From JANNBN01 sp963763885 (GTDB lineage Bacteria > Actinomycetota > Acidimicrobiia > Acidimicrobiales > JANYDT01), in contig CAVXQD010000007.1 in NCBI GenBank assembly GCA_963763885.1, positions 1,674,001-1,738,000 on the forward strand: a stretch of DNA of 64,000 bases. Reading direction: 5' to 3'. Under the pieces are notes generated by a model. The model was not told where the DNA came from. It did not search any database and worked only from the letters and a program-made list of their open reading frames with translations. The stretch's first letter is position 1. The number at the start of each line of letters is the position of its first letter. Made by a program: the position numbers and the translations under genes. Below, one piece after another: positions 1 through 9,005 of this stretch.

Positions 1-1
1 T

Positions 2-547
2 GGATACCTGCTGTGGCTGATCGGCTTTGGCATCTACCGCTACGCGCTGGTGTTGGAGTTGTTGGCGTCTGTGTTTATCGTCGCCGTCATCTCCACGCTC
101 AGACCACGGATTCCGCCAGCCGCAGTCGCGCTCGCGTTGAGCGTCGCCCTCGCATTTCAGGTCGCTCCGAATTGGGGGCGGTCGACACCGTTACGAGTCA
201 AGTTGCCACAACCCACAAACGGGAAGCGGACAGATCGGGTGCTACTCGCCGACATGGGGCCGACGGCGTACCTCGTGCGGAGCCTCGCACCCGGGACTTC
301 GTTGGCTTCGATTCAGGGATTCGTGTTCGGCTTTTATCCAATCGAAGGCGAACTTGGACTTCGTCTCCGGAGGTTTGTTGCTGACGGCATCGGGAACAAC
401 TCCCTTCGAATAGTCATCAACCCGGCGACGGAACTCCAACCGATTGTGGGGCAGCTGGGTATCGCCCCAGACATGGCTGCGTGCCAAGGTTTCGCTGGCC
501 CCTACGGACCCCTTGCGATCTGTCCCACTGTTCGCGTTCCATCGTGA
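2..547 (+). CDS. C-terminal part of a polytopic membrane protein (5' end outside window)
   Basis: The frame is open from the first bases of the window, so the real start lies upstream. The visible part begins with a hydrophobic stretch (residues about 1-50, containing LLWLIGFGIYRYALVLELL) that reads as the last transmembrane helices. A soluble tail of about 130 residues follows, with no motif I recognise. The layout, several helices then a soluble C-terminal domain next to glycosyltransferases, fits the large membrane glycosyltransferases (GT39-like) or polysaccharide polymerase-type proteins of such clusters, but nothing catalytic is visible here. It ends 6 bases before the next gene, so it is probably the upstream member of the same operon. 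Confidence 0.6.
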   Translation, partial: GYLLWLIGFGIYRYALVLELLASVFIVAVISTLRPRIPPAAVALALSVALAFQVAPNWGRSTPLRVKLPQPTNGKRTDRVLLADMGPTAYLVRSLAPGTSLASIQGFVFGFYPIEGELGLRLRRFVADGIGNNSLRIVINPATELQPIVGQLGIAPDMAACQGFAGPYGPLAICPTVRVPS

Positions 548-553
548 CCTGAC

Positions 554-1630
554 ATGCGGGTACTCGTTTGGTACTGGGGACGCCGCGGAGCCGGAGCGCA
601 GTACACGCTGCAAATCGTACGCGCGCTGAATGCTTTGCCAGGCATTGAAGTGTATGCGTCTGTCTCCAACGCAAACGAGCTCGCGAGCGAGACAATCTCG
701 CGCGCTCAAGGCGGGCAGATCATTCGCGTTCACAGCATGCTGGGAGCAGCAACGGCTGTACTTGATCCACGGCGCTCGATCGGCGCCTATGCGCGCAGCA
801 TCGGGGCCGATGTAGTGCTGCACCCTATGATAAGTCCACATACTTTAGTCAGCTGGCGCACGCTGCGGGGTACTCCCATTGTGACGGTCGTTCATGACCC
901 CGAGCCCCACCCGGGCGACAAGCGACCTATCGCTGACGCGGCTTGGCGGAAGGCTTTACGACGATCTGCGCGCATCGTCGCTCCGTCTGCGCTCGTCGGT
1001 CAACGACTTCGGCTGCTGACTGACCGGCCGGTCGACGTCATCCCATTTGGTCCCTTGATCGACGTTGACGACGGTTCCGCCGGTTCCGCCGGTTCCGCCG
1101 GCTGGGACCCCGACGGTCCAATCACCTTCATCGGCCGGCTCCTTGCGTACAAGGGCCTCGATCTCCTGGCCGAAGCCTGGTCGAGACTCGAACCGGGGCG
1201 TTGTCGTCTCGTCGTCGCGGGCGAAGGGGGAGGATCAATTGAACCCGTCCTTGCGCAACTAGTCGCATCTGGCGCCGAGGTCCGACAAGGTTGGTTGTCC
1301 GAGGCCGATCTCGTGTCGACACTGACAGGTTCCCGTGCGATGGTCCTTCCTTATCGCGAGGCGAGTCAGTCAGGGCTAGTACCGATCGCCCATGCACTTG
1401 GTATTCCAGTTCTCGCCAGCGACACCGGGGCCTTACCCGAGCAGATTGGACCCGGCGGGTGGATCGTTGCAGCGACGGTCAACGATTTCACAGCGGGCTT
1501 GAAGGTTTTGATTGCAGACCCTCGCGAGGTCAAACGGTGTCACGATCTGCTGAAATACGAATTGGGTCCAAACTGGACTGAAGTTGGAAGTGACATGGCA
1601 CGCACTCTGCGGACGGCAATCGATGAGTGA
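554..1630 (+). CDS. Glycosyltransferase family 4 (GT-B fold)
   Basis: A 358-residue protein with the GT4 layout. The N-terminal Rossmann half starts MRVLVWYWGRRGAGAQYTLQ. The C-terminal half begins at ITFIGRLLAYKGLDLLAEAW, the usual nucleotide-sugar binding opening, and later has MVLPYREASQSGLVPIAHAL, the position of the EX7E-type motif. It presumably transfers a sugar from a nucleotide donor to a polysaccharide or lipid-linked intermediate on the cytoplasmic side; donor and acceptor cannot be read. Three 9-base repeats (1073-1099) encode GSAGSAGSAG in the linker between the two halves. The stop overlaps the next gene by 8 bases. Confidence 0.9.
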   Translation: MRVLVWYWGRRGAGAQYTLQIVRALNALPGIEVYASVSNANELASETISRAQGGQIIRVHSMLGAATAVLDPRRSIGAYARSIGADVVLHPMISPHTLVSWRTLRGTPIVTVVHDPEPHPGDKRPIADAAWRKALRRSARIVAPSALVGQRLRLLTDRPVDVIPFGPLIDVDDGSAGSAGSAGWDPDGPITFIGRLLAYKGLDLLAEAWSRLEPGRCRLVVAGEGGGSIEPVLAQLVASGAEVRQGWLSEADLVSTLTGSRAMVLPYREASQSGLVPIAHALGIPVLASDTGALPEQIGPGGWIVAATVNDFTAGLKVLIADPREVKRCHDLLKYELGPNWTEVGSDMARTLRTAIDE

Positions 1631-2723
1631 TGTTCTCCCACGACTCCACCCGGGTGGCGTGAACGTAGTGACTTACGGTGTCGGCGTCGGAATGGGCGAT
1701 GCCGGTGGTCTCGTCGTGGCAGCTCTGCAGCGCGCCGGCTACGCCATTTCGCACATCAACATCGACTATCCCGGAACGACGCCGCTCAACGTTCCGATGC
1801 TCAGCGGATTTCGGTTCGATCAGACAGTCATGTGCCTCAATCCATCCGCGATCTCTGGCGCAGGTGATAGTGCACTGCTCCGCACCGCCAGACAGGGCAG
1901 GGTCATCGGCATCTGGTTCTGGGAGGCGGGCGGCCTCAGACCTGACGACGTTGACGCATGGAACTTGGTCGATGAAGTCTGGGTAGCGACCGAGCATTGC
2001 CAACATTTGCTGCAACCTGCGCCGAAGCCCCTCCGTCGGTATCCGTTTGCGATACCGATTCCGCCGACCACACGCCTCGAACGTCAGGATCTCGACCTCC
2101 CGGCTGGACCCCTCATCGGAAATTGTACAGACCTGCGCAGCGGACACAGACGGAAGAACACAGATGGCCTCATCAGGGCGTTCAACAGCGCATTTCCGAC
2201 GCCTGGCGAAGCCTCACTGATCCTCAAGCTCAACAGCCTAAGTTTGCCGAAAGACCTACTCTCGATGGCCGATGCGAGACCTGATATTTACATCGACACC
2301 CGGCGGTATTCCGAGAGCGAGATGCAGGCTTGGTATCAGCTCATCGACTGCTACGCCTCGCTCCACCGATCTGAGGCGCTCGGCCTCGGCCTGGCCAGTG
2401 CGATGGCAGCCGGAACCGCGTGTATCGCAACCGGCTGGTCGGGCAACCTTGAGTTCATGACTTCCCTGAACAGCCGACTCGTCCCGTTTGACCTCGTCGA
2501 AGTTGGCGAGGACACCCCCTACGATCCGCAAGCCATGTGGGCGGAACCGTCTCATGATGCCGCCGCGGTTGCGCTGCGTGAAGTGATCGACGACCCGGAT
2601 GCCTGGCGCGATCTTGGCAGTGTCGCAGGCCGCTACATGAAGGACCGTTGCTCGGTCACGAACGCCGCAGCTTGGTTTCGCCAACACGTCGGACCGACCA
2701 TGCATGGCGCACCGAAGGGCTGA
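1623..2723 (+). CDS. Glycosyltransferase, group 1 / GT4-like
   Basis: A 366-residue protein. I chose the ATG at 1623, which overlaps the previous stop, over an upstream ATG at 1584 because the N-terminus MSDVLPRLHPGGVNVVTYG then reads as a normal GT-B start. Visible family features are the N-terminal GVGMGDAGGLVVAALQRAGY, IGIWFWEAGGL in the middle, and CYASLHRSEALGLGLASAMA in the C-terminal half, where an acidic residue of the donor site lies (SEALGLG). This subtype is frequent in actinobacterial cell-surface clusters. Substrate unknown. It sits in tandem with other glycosyltransferases of the operon. Confidence 0.85.
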   Translation: MSDVLPRLHPGGVNVVTYGVGVGMGDAGGLVVAALQRAGYAISHINIDYPGTTPLNVPMLSGFRFDQTVMCLNPSAISGAGDSALLRTARQGRVIGIWFWEAGGLRPDDVDAWNLVDEVWVATEHCQHLLQPAPKPLRRYPFAIPIPPTTRLERQDLDLPAGPLIGNCTDLRSGHRRKNTDGLIRAFNSAFPTPGEASLILKLNSLSLPKDLLSMADARPDIYIDTRRYSESEMQAWYQLIDCYASLHRSEALGLGLASAMAAGTACIATGWSGNLEFMTSLNSRLVPFDLVEVGEDTPYDPQAMWAEPSHDAAAVALREVIDDPDAWRDLGSVAGRYMKDRCSVTNAAAWFRQHVGPTMHGAPKG

Positions 2724-2728
2724 CGCTT

Positions 2729-3103
2729 ATGAGTGACGACCAAGACGGCGCAAGCACGGCCCTGGATGCCGTAACGCAACTCCGCATCGAGCAAACCAAC
2801 GTCGCGGTGCTGAAGGACCGGGTTCAAGCTTTGACCCAAGACCTTGTGGCTTTGCAGCAGAACACCGCTGATTTCGGATCGGTGCTGCAAGACGCCCTTG
2901 ACGCGCGTAACGGCTTCCAACGGGACACCGAAGAGCAACGTGTCCGCTGCGAGTCGCTCGATGCAGAATTGCAGCAAACGCTGACGCGGGCCCAGACTGC
3001 AGAGGAAGCTCTCAATGCGTTGCAGAATTCGCGCCTGGTTCGGTTCACAGTGTCAGCCATCCGCCTACACGGGCGAGTCATGCGAATCATCCGTCGAGGA
3101 TGA
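2729..3103 (+). CDS. Small coiled-coil protein of the polysaccharide cluster
   Basis: A 124-residue protein. The ATG at 2729 is preferred to 2648, which would lie inside the upstream gene. Residues about 20-95 form a heptad-rich, Q/L/E-rich helix without glycines, so a coiled coil is predicted. The C-terminus (NSRLVRFTVSAIRLHGRVMR) is basic and amphipathic and resembles the tail found after coiled coils in other polysaccharide-cluster proteins, such as the FkbM protein at 6820-7803. No catalytic domain. A scaffold or membrane-associating role is an inference from that tail. Confidence 0.65.
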   Translation: MSDDQDGASTALDAVTQLRIEQTNVAVLKDRVQALTQDLVALQQNTADFGSVLQDALDARNGFQRDTEEQRVRCESLDAELQQTLTRAQTAEEALNALQNSRLVRFTVSAIRLHGRVMRIIRRG

Positions 3104-3233
3104 GAATGGGTTTCACGCGAACGATCGGACGGGCTGTCCACCAGCGGCTGCCGACCACCATTCGGACACCTATTGCCTTGACGCTTGCCGCAGTCAAGTC
3201 GCTGCGAGCACCCGCGAGGCGGATTCGCCGACC

Positions 3234-5732
3234 GTGGAACCGGACTCGATTTCGGTCGCAGACCCGAATGATCACAACCCTCAACCCGCACCTTTCGTCG
3301 CGCCCATCGTGACCACAGGCGAGACCGCCATAGCGGTAACGGCGGCTCGGGAGTGTCTCCACGGCCAACTGCTTCGCGAACGGAGGAAGCAGTTCGAAAC
3401 CGAGGCCGAAGAACCGAAAAGCACGTGCATCGACTCCGCAGAATCGGCAACCATCCACGTTGGGTTCGATGCCCGGGCGCTACAGAGTGCTCATCATCAG
3501 CATCGTGGTATCGGACGATATGTGTACGAATCACTATCGGCACAGACCCGAATAGGTGCAGAGGAACGTGGGTTTGCAGCGCGCTACTACTTCGATGTCG
3601 ATGTTCCAACGGGTCGCCGTCTCGAACGATTCAATGAAATCGCGCCGTTAGAGGCGATGTCAGCATCGTCGCCCGGACTTGCGCCTGACCTTTGGCACAT
3701 CGCCTCCCCAATGGAGCCGGACTGGGGTGTCGATCAGCTCTTTCCGGTCCCATTTCGACGTAGCCTGCTGGCGGTCACGTGTTTCGATCTCATTCCGCTG
3801 TTGATGCCAGAGCGCTACCTGCCGACTGAGGGCATCCGCCGTTCGTACGACGACCGGCTCGAACTCGTTCGACAAGCGGATCTCGTCTTGTGCATTTCTC
3901 AATCAACTGCCAACGACGTTCGAGAACGTTTGGACGTTCCGGCTTCGCGGATAGCGGTAGTCGGTGCTGGCGTGTCACCAGTTTTCAATGACAAACCTGA
4001 TGCCGACTTCGAGGCACTCCTCGACCACCATCTGGGCCACGTTCGACGGTACCTGTTCCTTGTCGGCGGTGAAGATCCGAGAAAGAACATCGAGCGCGGA
4101 ATCAGTGCCTTCGCGGCCCTTCCAGCTCCGCTCCGGAGCGATCTTCACCTTGTTATCGGCGGATTTCCACAGGCGGGGCTCGAGCCACGCTTGGCGGCCA
4201 TGACTGACCGCCTCGCAATCACCGACAGGGTGATCGGGTTGGGCCGAGTTTCAGACAGCGCGCTGAAGGCCATCTACCAACAGGCTGCTCTGGTCGTCTT
4301 TCCTTCAGAGTACGAAGGTTTCGGGTTTCCTGCGCTCGAGGCTCTGCGGTGTGGAACAGATGTCGTTGTCTCCAATACGTCGTCACTGATCGAGGTAGTG
4401 CCCGACCCCGATCGACGCTTTGACCCGACGAGCGTGCGGTCGATCACCGACTGCATCGCCAGGCAACTCACCGGAACGCCAACATCAGCATCGGACCGAA
4501 CCGAATGGCTGCTGCCGCACTCGTGGGACGCTGTCGCTCGACGAACCGCAGTTGAATTCAGCCGCCTCATCAGTTCGAAAGAGAACAATCGCCTTCGCCG
4601 TTCGGCCCGATTAGCCGTGGTTTCGCCTCTCCCGCCCGCTCGAACCGGAGTGGCGGATTACGTTGACGGACTTCGCGCTGGCTTTACCGATTACGTTTCA
4701 ACCACGTTCTTCGGAGAGGAGGGCGCTCCGAACGCCGTTCCATTCGGTTCGTTCGACGACTGGGAAGCCGTTCATGGGTCTTTTGACGGCGTGCTTGTTC
4801 AGATTGGCAACAACGAGGCGCACCTGCCGGCACTGGATCTGCTGCGCCGTCACCCCGGAAGGTGCACCGTCGAAGTCCACGATGCCCGGCTGATCGGGCT
4901 GTATGACCAGGAAGGGGTACGAGCGGGCGACCTCACGGGTCGTTGGGTCCCCAACACGATTCGCACGTTGTACGGAGACACCTATGCCGATCGCGTGCAG
5001 GGAGTGAACCTCCTCGATCCGGATCAGTCGCAGGAGGCTGGGGTCTGGTTGATCAGAGAAGTCTGTCACCTCGCTCGGCGTGTCGTGGTCCACACGACTG
5101 AAGCTCGCAATGTGGTCCTGAGAGACCAACCCCAGACCATCGTGGACGTGGTTCCTTTGTCCATAACCCGCCGAACACCGCCAACGACGGTTCCGGGCTT
5201 CATCGCAACAGCCGGAGTTGTGGCGAAATCCAAGAATCTGTCCGTCCTGCTCGAAGCATTCACGATCGCCAATGAAGCGAGGCCGGGTTTGACACTCGGC
5301 ATCATCGGACCTGGCGTCCTTGACGACGCAGTCGGCAAACAAAACGTCGCTCTGAAATCTCTCAGGGACAAAGGGGTGCTGCGAGAGTATGGGCACCTTG
5401 CCAGAGGGGCATACTTCGAAACGCTGGGCTCGGCAGCAGCCGTTGTCCAGTTGCGCCGATCGACTAACGGCGAGGCATCGGCTGCTGTATCCGATGCGAT
5501 CGGACTCGGACGGTCGGTTATCGGCGACCAAAATTCGTTGGCCGGCGCACCCGCTGGAGCGATCCGGCTCACTCGAGGAGATGCGAACACAGTTGCTGCG
5601 GCGATCCTCGATGCACTCGATTCACCAGACACAGAATCATGGATCGACAACCAGCAGAATGGCGAAAGCGTCTCGCCCCTCACGGTCGCACGGCAACTCG
5701 CCGAAATAGCCCTCTCCCGTCCTGAGGAGTAG
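3234..5732 (+). CDS. Bifunctional protein with two GT4 glycosyltransferase domains
   Basis: About 832 residues. Domain 1 starts at IHVGFDARALQSAHHQHRG (residue about 74), typical of mannosyltransferase-like GT4 enzymes, with LFLVGGEDPRKNIERGISAF and VVFPSEYEGFGFPALEALR (EX7E site intact). Domain 2 starts near residue 470 (RLAVVSPLPPARTGVADYV) and contains VVAKSKNLSVLLEAF; its EX7E region (LRRSTNGEASAAVSDAIGLG) is weaker. Such double-GT proteins usually add consecutive sugars. The start is uncertain. The frame is open back to an ATG at 3015, but that would overlap the coiled-coil gene by 89 bases. GTG 3234 has a purine-rich GAGGCGG upstream; GTG 3309 is a third option. Confidence 0.8.
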   Translation: MEPDSISVADPNDHNPQPAPFVAPIVTTGETAIAVTAARECLHGQLLRERRKQFETEAEEPKSTCIDSAESATIHVGFDARALQSAHHQHRGIGRYVYESLSAQTRIGAEERGFAARYYFDVDVPTGRRLERFNEIAPLEAMSASSPGLAPDLWHIASPMEPDWGVDQLFPVPFRRSLLAVTCFDLIPLLMPERYLPTEGIRRSYDDRLELVRQADLVLCISQSTANDVRERLDVPASRIAVVGAGVSPVFNDKPDADFEALLDHHLGHVRRYLFLVGGEDPRKNIERGISAFAALPAPLRSDLHLVIGGFPQAGLEPRLAAMTDRLAITDRVIGLGRVSDSALKAIYQQAALVVFPSEYEGFGFPALEALRCGTDVVVSNTSSLIEVVPDPDRRFDPTSVRSITDCIARQLTGTPTSASDRTEWLLPHSWDAVARRTAVEFSRLISSKENNRLRRSARLAVVSPLPPARTGVADYVDGLRAGFTDYVSTTFFGEEGAPNAVPFGSFDDWEAVHGSFDGVLVQIGNNEAHLPALDLLRRHPGRCTVEVHDARLIGLYDQEGVRAGDLTGRWVPNTIRTLYGDTYADRVQGVNLLDPDQSQEAGVWLIREVCHLARRVVVHTTEARNVVLRDQPQTIVDVVPLSITRRTPPTTVPGFIATAGVVAKSKNLSVLLEAFTIANEARPGLTLGIIGPGVLDDAVGKQNVALKSLRDKGVLREYGHLARGAYFETLGSAAAVVQLRRSTNGEASAAVSDAIGLGRSVIGDQNSLAGAPAGAIRLTRGDANTVAAAILDALDSPDTESWIDNQQNGESVSPLTVARQLAEIALSRPEE

Positions 5733-5854
5733 CACGGTCCCCCGTTCGACGACAAGCAGAGAATCGTCGGCCGAGGTAGCGTGAGTGCCCGCCCTCATGA
5801 CCGTGTCGGAAGCCACGATTGATTTGATGGCATGGGCTTCAAGACCGGAGAACG

Positions 5855-6832
5855 ATGACACTTGCGACACGTCTGAACGGAGCACTTGCTCGGTTCAACT
5901 TGGCCATGGTCAAACGATCGACGCTGACCGACCTCGAGGCTGCCAAACGATCTTTCGCACTGCCGCTGGTGCCTGAAATCGATCCTTCACGCGTCGCCAT
6001 CGACTTTCTGTCGGCGCAACAGGACCGTGTGCTGGCTTCCCAGGTCGAACTGCTCCAAGGGCAGATTGCAAATGCATCCCGAATCATCGACACGTTGGAT
6101 CGATCCTCGGTCCCACCATCGACGCTTGAGTGCCCCTTGTGTTCGGGTCGCCGGGCGCGATCTGACTTTGCTCCATTCGAGTCGCAGTGCATTTTTGGGG
6201 GTGGCCGACTGGGGCGTGTTCAATGTCCCGACTGCGACGTCATCTTCGGTCCCGACAAGATGCTGGGGCTGTCGGCTGCACAGCTCGCCAACGAGTACAC
6301 CATCCATTTCCGCGCCTACACAGAGGCATACGATCCGGCCGACGAGATCCGAGCGTTTCATGCCCTCGGGCCCTTACAGGGAGGCACGTACCTGAACTAC
6401 GGGTGCGGATCCAACACCTCTGGCATCGAACAACTGCGGGCATCGGGCTGGGATGTCTGGGGCTACGAGCCCAACGAGCGGGGACTCTCCTCCGACGGGC
6501 AGATCGTTCGTTCTCGTTCAGTTCTCGAGACAATGGACTTCGACGGTATCTATTCGAACAACGTGCTCGAGCACTTCCGGGACCCCGTCGGAGAGCTGAG
6601 CTTCATGCGCAGTCGCCTCCGACCTGGTGGGGCGATGGCTCACGCCACACCTTGCTTCGAATACCTCTACGAGTTCACACGCTTTCACTTGTTCTTCTTC
6701 CTTGGCAGATCACGGGAGCTCCTCGCGAAGAGCGCCGGCCTCGATCTGAGCGAGTTCAGTTGCGACGGCGAGTTCATGTGCGCTGTCATGCGCCCGATCG
6801 ACGACCTCGCCGCCCAAGTTCACCTTCGCTGA
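5855..6832 (+). CDS. Zinc-ribbon class I SAM-dependent methyltransferase
   Basis: A 325-residue protein with a GGAG ribosome site eight bases before the ATG. An N-terminal helical part is followed by a four-cysteine zinc ribbon (CPLC near residue 88 and CPDC near 124). A Methyltransf_23-type domain follows: the SAM loop is YLNYGCGSNTSG, and IYSNNVLEHFRDPVGELSFM is the usual VLEH segment. Proteins of this shape methylate sugars or aminosugars in surface-polysaccharide clusters; the exact substrate is not visible. It follows the double GT by 122 bases, so it may have its own start of transcription. Its last 13 bases overlap the end of the convergent FkbM gene. Confidence 0.85.
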   Translation: MTLATRLNGALARFNLAMVKRSTLTDLEAAKRSFALPLVPEIDPSRVAIDFLSAQQDRVLASQVELLQGQIANASRIIDTLDRSSVPPSTLECPLCSGRRARSDFAPFESQCIFGGGRLGRVQCPDCDVIFGPDKMLGLSAAQLANEYTIHFRAYTEAYDPADEIRAFHALGPLQGGTYLNYGCGSNTSGIEQLRASGWDVWGYEPNERGLSSDGQIVRSRSVLETMDFDGIYSNNVLEHFRDPVGELSFMRSRLRPGGAMAHATPCFEYLYEFTRFHLFFFLGRSRELLAKSAGLDLSEFSCDGEFMCAVMRPIDDLAAQVHLR

Positions 6833-7803
6833 CGCACCCGGTCAACGAGCGCCCGGACCGGTTTGGTCAGCCGCCACGACGTCGAACGCTTGAGCAAGTC
6901 GAGATCGTGACGTGCCTGGTCCCGCTCGGCACGGCACTCGTCGAGTTGGGTCGAGCAAAGCTGGAGCCGGTTCTCGAGGTCGGCTGCGCGGGTCGACAAG
7001 ACCGACTCTGAGCTCTCGATCATCGCGACCGTGTGTTGAGCCTCATCGGCTGCGCGTCGGGCGGAATCGACAGCCTGCAAAGCGATCTCCCTCCCTCGTA
7101 TCGCCTCTGCTAAGTGCGCGGGAACAACATCGTCGAAACAATTGACAGGTACCGCGAGCCGGACAGCCCGCTCGCTCGTCCCAGGCGCGAGATACCACCG
7201 ATTGACGCCGTCAAACCAGGCAAACGTGTAGCTGGCCTGCAGCAACAGGTGTTCCCATTGCGCGAAGACGAGCTGGGTCGTCGTCGGCTCAATGGCTTCG
7301 ACTATGACCACTTCAGCCAGGGCCCGATCGAGTACCCCGACCGCTCCTTGGAGAACTTCGTATTCGAGCCCTTCCACGTCAATTTTGAGGAACTGCACAA
7401 CTGTGTTCTGGAGGTGCTCGTCCCACAACCCATCGAGGGTGCGACATACAACTTCTTCTTCCGACACGACAAACCCGTGGCGAAGCTCGGCTGAGGCTGC
7501 GTGATGGCTCACCAGGGAAGACAGGCCGGAATCGGGAATTGAAAAGATTGTCCGTTGTGATTCGTGCGCGGCTACGGCAACCTGCAGGTTGAGGTCGTCT
7601 GGGCGGTCGGCGACGAAGCCCGCGAAGAGGCTCGCTACCGGCTCGATGTTGATCCCCCGCCACCCCCTGTCGTAGAAGGCCTTGGTGACCGAATGTTCGA
7701 CCGGCGAGTATGCGCCAACGTCGACATAGGTGCCTCGCGCTCGATCTCCGAACAATCGATAAAGGTAGACGTCCTCAAAATTTTGGGCGTACGAGATAAA
7801 CAC
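6820..7803 (-). CDS. FkbM-family methyltransferase with C-terminal coiled coil
   Basis: A 327-residue protein. Residues 1-200 match the FkbM methyltransferase fold: MFISYAQNFEDVYLYRLF at the N-terminus, YVDVGAYSPVEHSVTKAFY as the SAM loop, GWRGINIEP and FLKIDVEGLEYEVLQGA, the family signature. Enzymes of this family O-methylate sugar hydroxyls. Residues about 225-305 are a long coiled coil (many A/E/R/Q), ending in the tail STSWRLTKPVRALVDRVRQR common among polysaccharide-cluster proteins. Last gene of the minus-strand operon beginning at 10427. Confidence 0.88.
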   Translation of the reverse strand: MFISYAQNFEDVYLYRLFGDRARGTYVDVGAYSPVEHSVTKAFYDRGWRGINIEPVASLFAGFVADRPDDLNLQVAVAAHESQRTIFSIPDSGLSSLVSHHAASAELRHGFVVSEEEVVCRTLDGLWDEHLQNTVVQFLKIDVEGLEYEVLQGAVGVLDRALAEVVIVEAIEPTTTQLVFAQWEHLLLQASYTFAWFDGVNRWYLAPGTSERAVRLAVPVNCFDDVVPAHLAEAIRGREIALQAVDSARRAADEAQHTVAMIESSESVLSTRAADLENRLQLCSTQLDECRAERDQARHDLDLLKRSTSWRLTKPVRALVDRVRQRR

Positions 7804-7880
7804 TCACGTCAGCCTACGCCTCACCTCGATCGGCGTGTCCGACCCAACTGCCCGCCTTGCCTCTTGGTATCAGACGGGAA

Positions 7881-9005
7881 TCAGAGGTAAAAGCCGACGA
7901 CGTCAATCGCGACGCTGACGTCGGGTCCACCGGCAATCGACGATCGCATGTCGAATCGACGCAACGCATTAAGCTTGACGACCGCCAGAGTCGAGGTTTG
8001 CGTCCCAACGGCCCCTCCCCAATAGGCATGCAATGCGCTCGGAGCAGCGGTGCCGGTCGGGTACAGAGTGAGAAAACCCTCGGCTCTGATGGAGAACACC
8101 GCGACGGTGACCATGGCAGCGGTCGCACCGAGGGCTACTAACGGTTCGCTTGTTCCGGGAAAGTTGACGCCGAGGTCCACGGTCCGAATGGTCCCATTGA
8201 CAAACACGCCCTCGCCGCCCTGGGCGGCACGTTGACCCGTGACTTCCGATGCTCGACAGTCGTAGGCCCTCCGGGTGATCGGGCTGACGTGCAGCTGGCC
8301 GGCACTTGAGGGCCCGGCGATCTTGCGGAACGCTGCGGGATTTGTGGCGTTAGCCGCAGCGGAACCAGCATCCACACACACAAACATGTTGCCGACGATG
8401 TCTCGGATGATGTCACCGAGTTCGTAGCCACCGGAGGTCGGGACCCCTTCGTTGAGTTGGTGTTGTCCAATACCCAGGCGGCCGTTGGAGTAGACCGCAT
8501 AGCCGCTACCCGTGCTGCCGAAGACTCCGTAGCCCTCCGCACTTGATCCCGCGACGCCAGCGCCGACTTTGTTATCCGACACACCTTTGACACCGTCCGC
8601 TGACCCAGCGGTTGCCAGGTTTGTACCCTGGAACGCAACAGAGTCACCCGCGCTGGGTGTCATCGTGACACCAGTTTTCGTGGTCGTCGTCTCAACCACG
8701 TTCAGGCCAACATACGGGCCAGTCGTTGAGGCAGCTGCTGGGCTGGCTGAGAGCAGATTGTGAGCGACGGCAGCTGAGGCAACGGCACCGGCAACCTTGA
8801 AAAGCCCTCGACGGCTGGAGACCTCCTCCATCGTGACGGCTGGGGAGACCGTCGCAGGTAGCGCAAGACGATGAGCGACAGCACCCGAGCTCGTTGCCCC
8901 GTCGTCTTCAATTTTCGCAAGCCGGGCTTCGAGCGAAGCGATACGTCGTTCGGCACGGTCCAGCAGCTCGACCATCGCAGATTCGCGGGGATTGTCGGAA
9001 CTCAT
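7881..9005 (-). CDS. Tat-exported coiled-coil surface protein, function unknown
   Basis: A 374-residue protein. Residues about 10-35 are a short coiled coil (ELLDRAERRIASLEARLAKI). Near residue 64 comes SSRRGLFKVAGAVASAAVA, a twin-arginine signal core (SRRxxxK plus a hydrophobic stretch), then an Ala-rich cleavage-like region (ASPAAAST). The mature part is rich in G, S, T and V with beta-type repeats (GVKGVSDNKVGAGVAGSSAE). The C-terminus (SVAIDVVGFYL) resembles the DVVGYY/F ending of a family of actinobacterial secreted proteins. A Tat signal so far from the N-terminus is unusual. The start codon overlaps the upstream stop as ATGA, implying translational coupling. A cell-envelope role linked to the polysaccharide is inference. 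Confidence 0.7.
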   Translation of the reverse strand: MSSDNPRESAMVELLDRAERRIASLEARLAKIEDDGATSSGAVAHRLALPATVSPAVTMEEVSSRRGLFKVAGAVASAAVAHNLLSASPAAASTTGPYVGLNVVETTTTKTGVTMTPSAGDSVAFQGTNLATAGSADGVKGVSDNKVGAGVAGSSAEGYGVFGSTGSGYAVYSNGRLGIGQHQLNEGVPTSGGYELGDIIRDIVGNMFVCVDAGSAAANATNPAAFRKIAGPSSAGQLHVSPITRRAYDCRASEVTGQRAAQGGEGVFVNGTIRTVDLGVNFPGTSEPLVALGATAAMVTVAVFSIRAEGFLTLYPTGTAAPSALHAYWGGAVGTQTSTLAVVKLNALRRFDMRSSIAGGPDVSVAIDVVGFYL

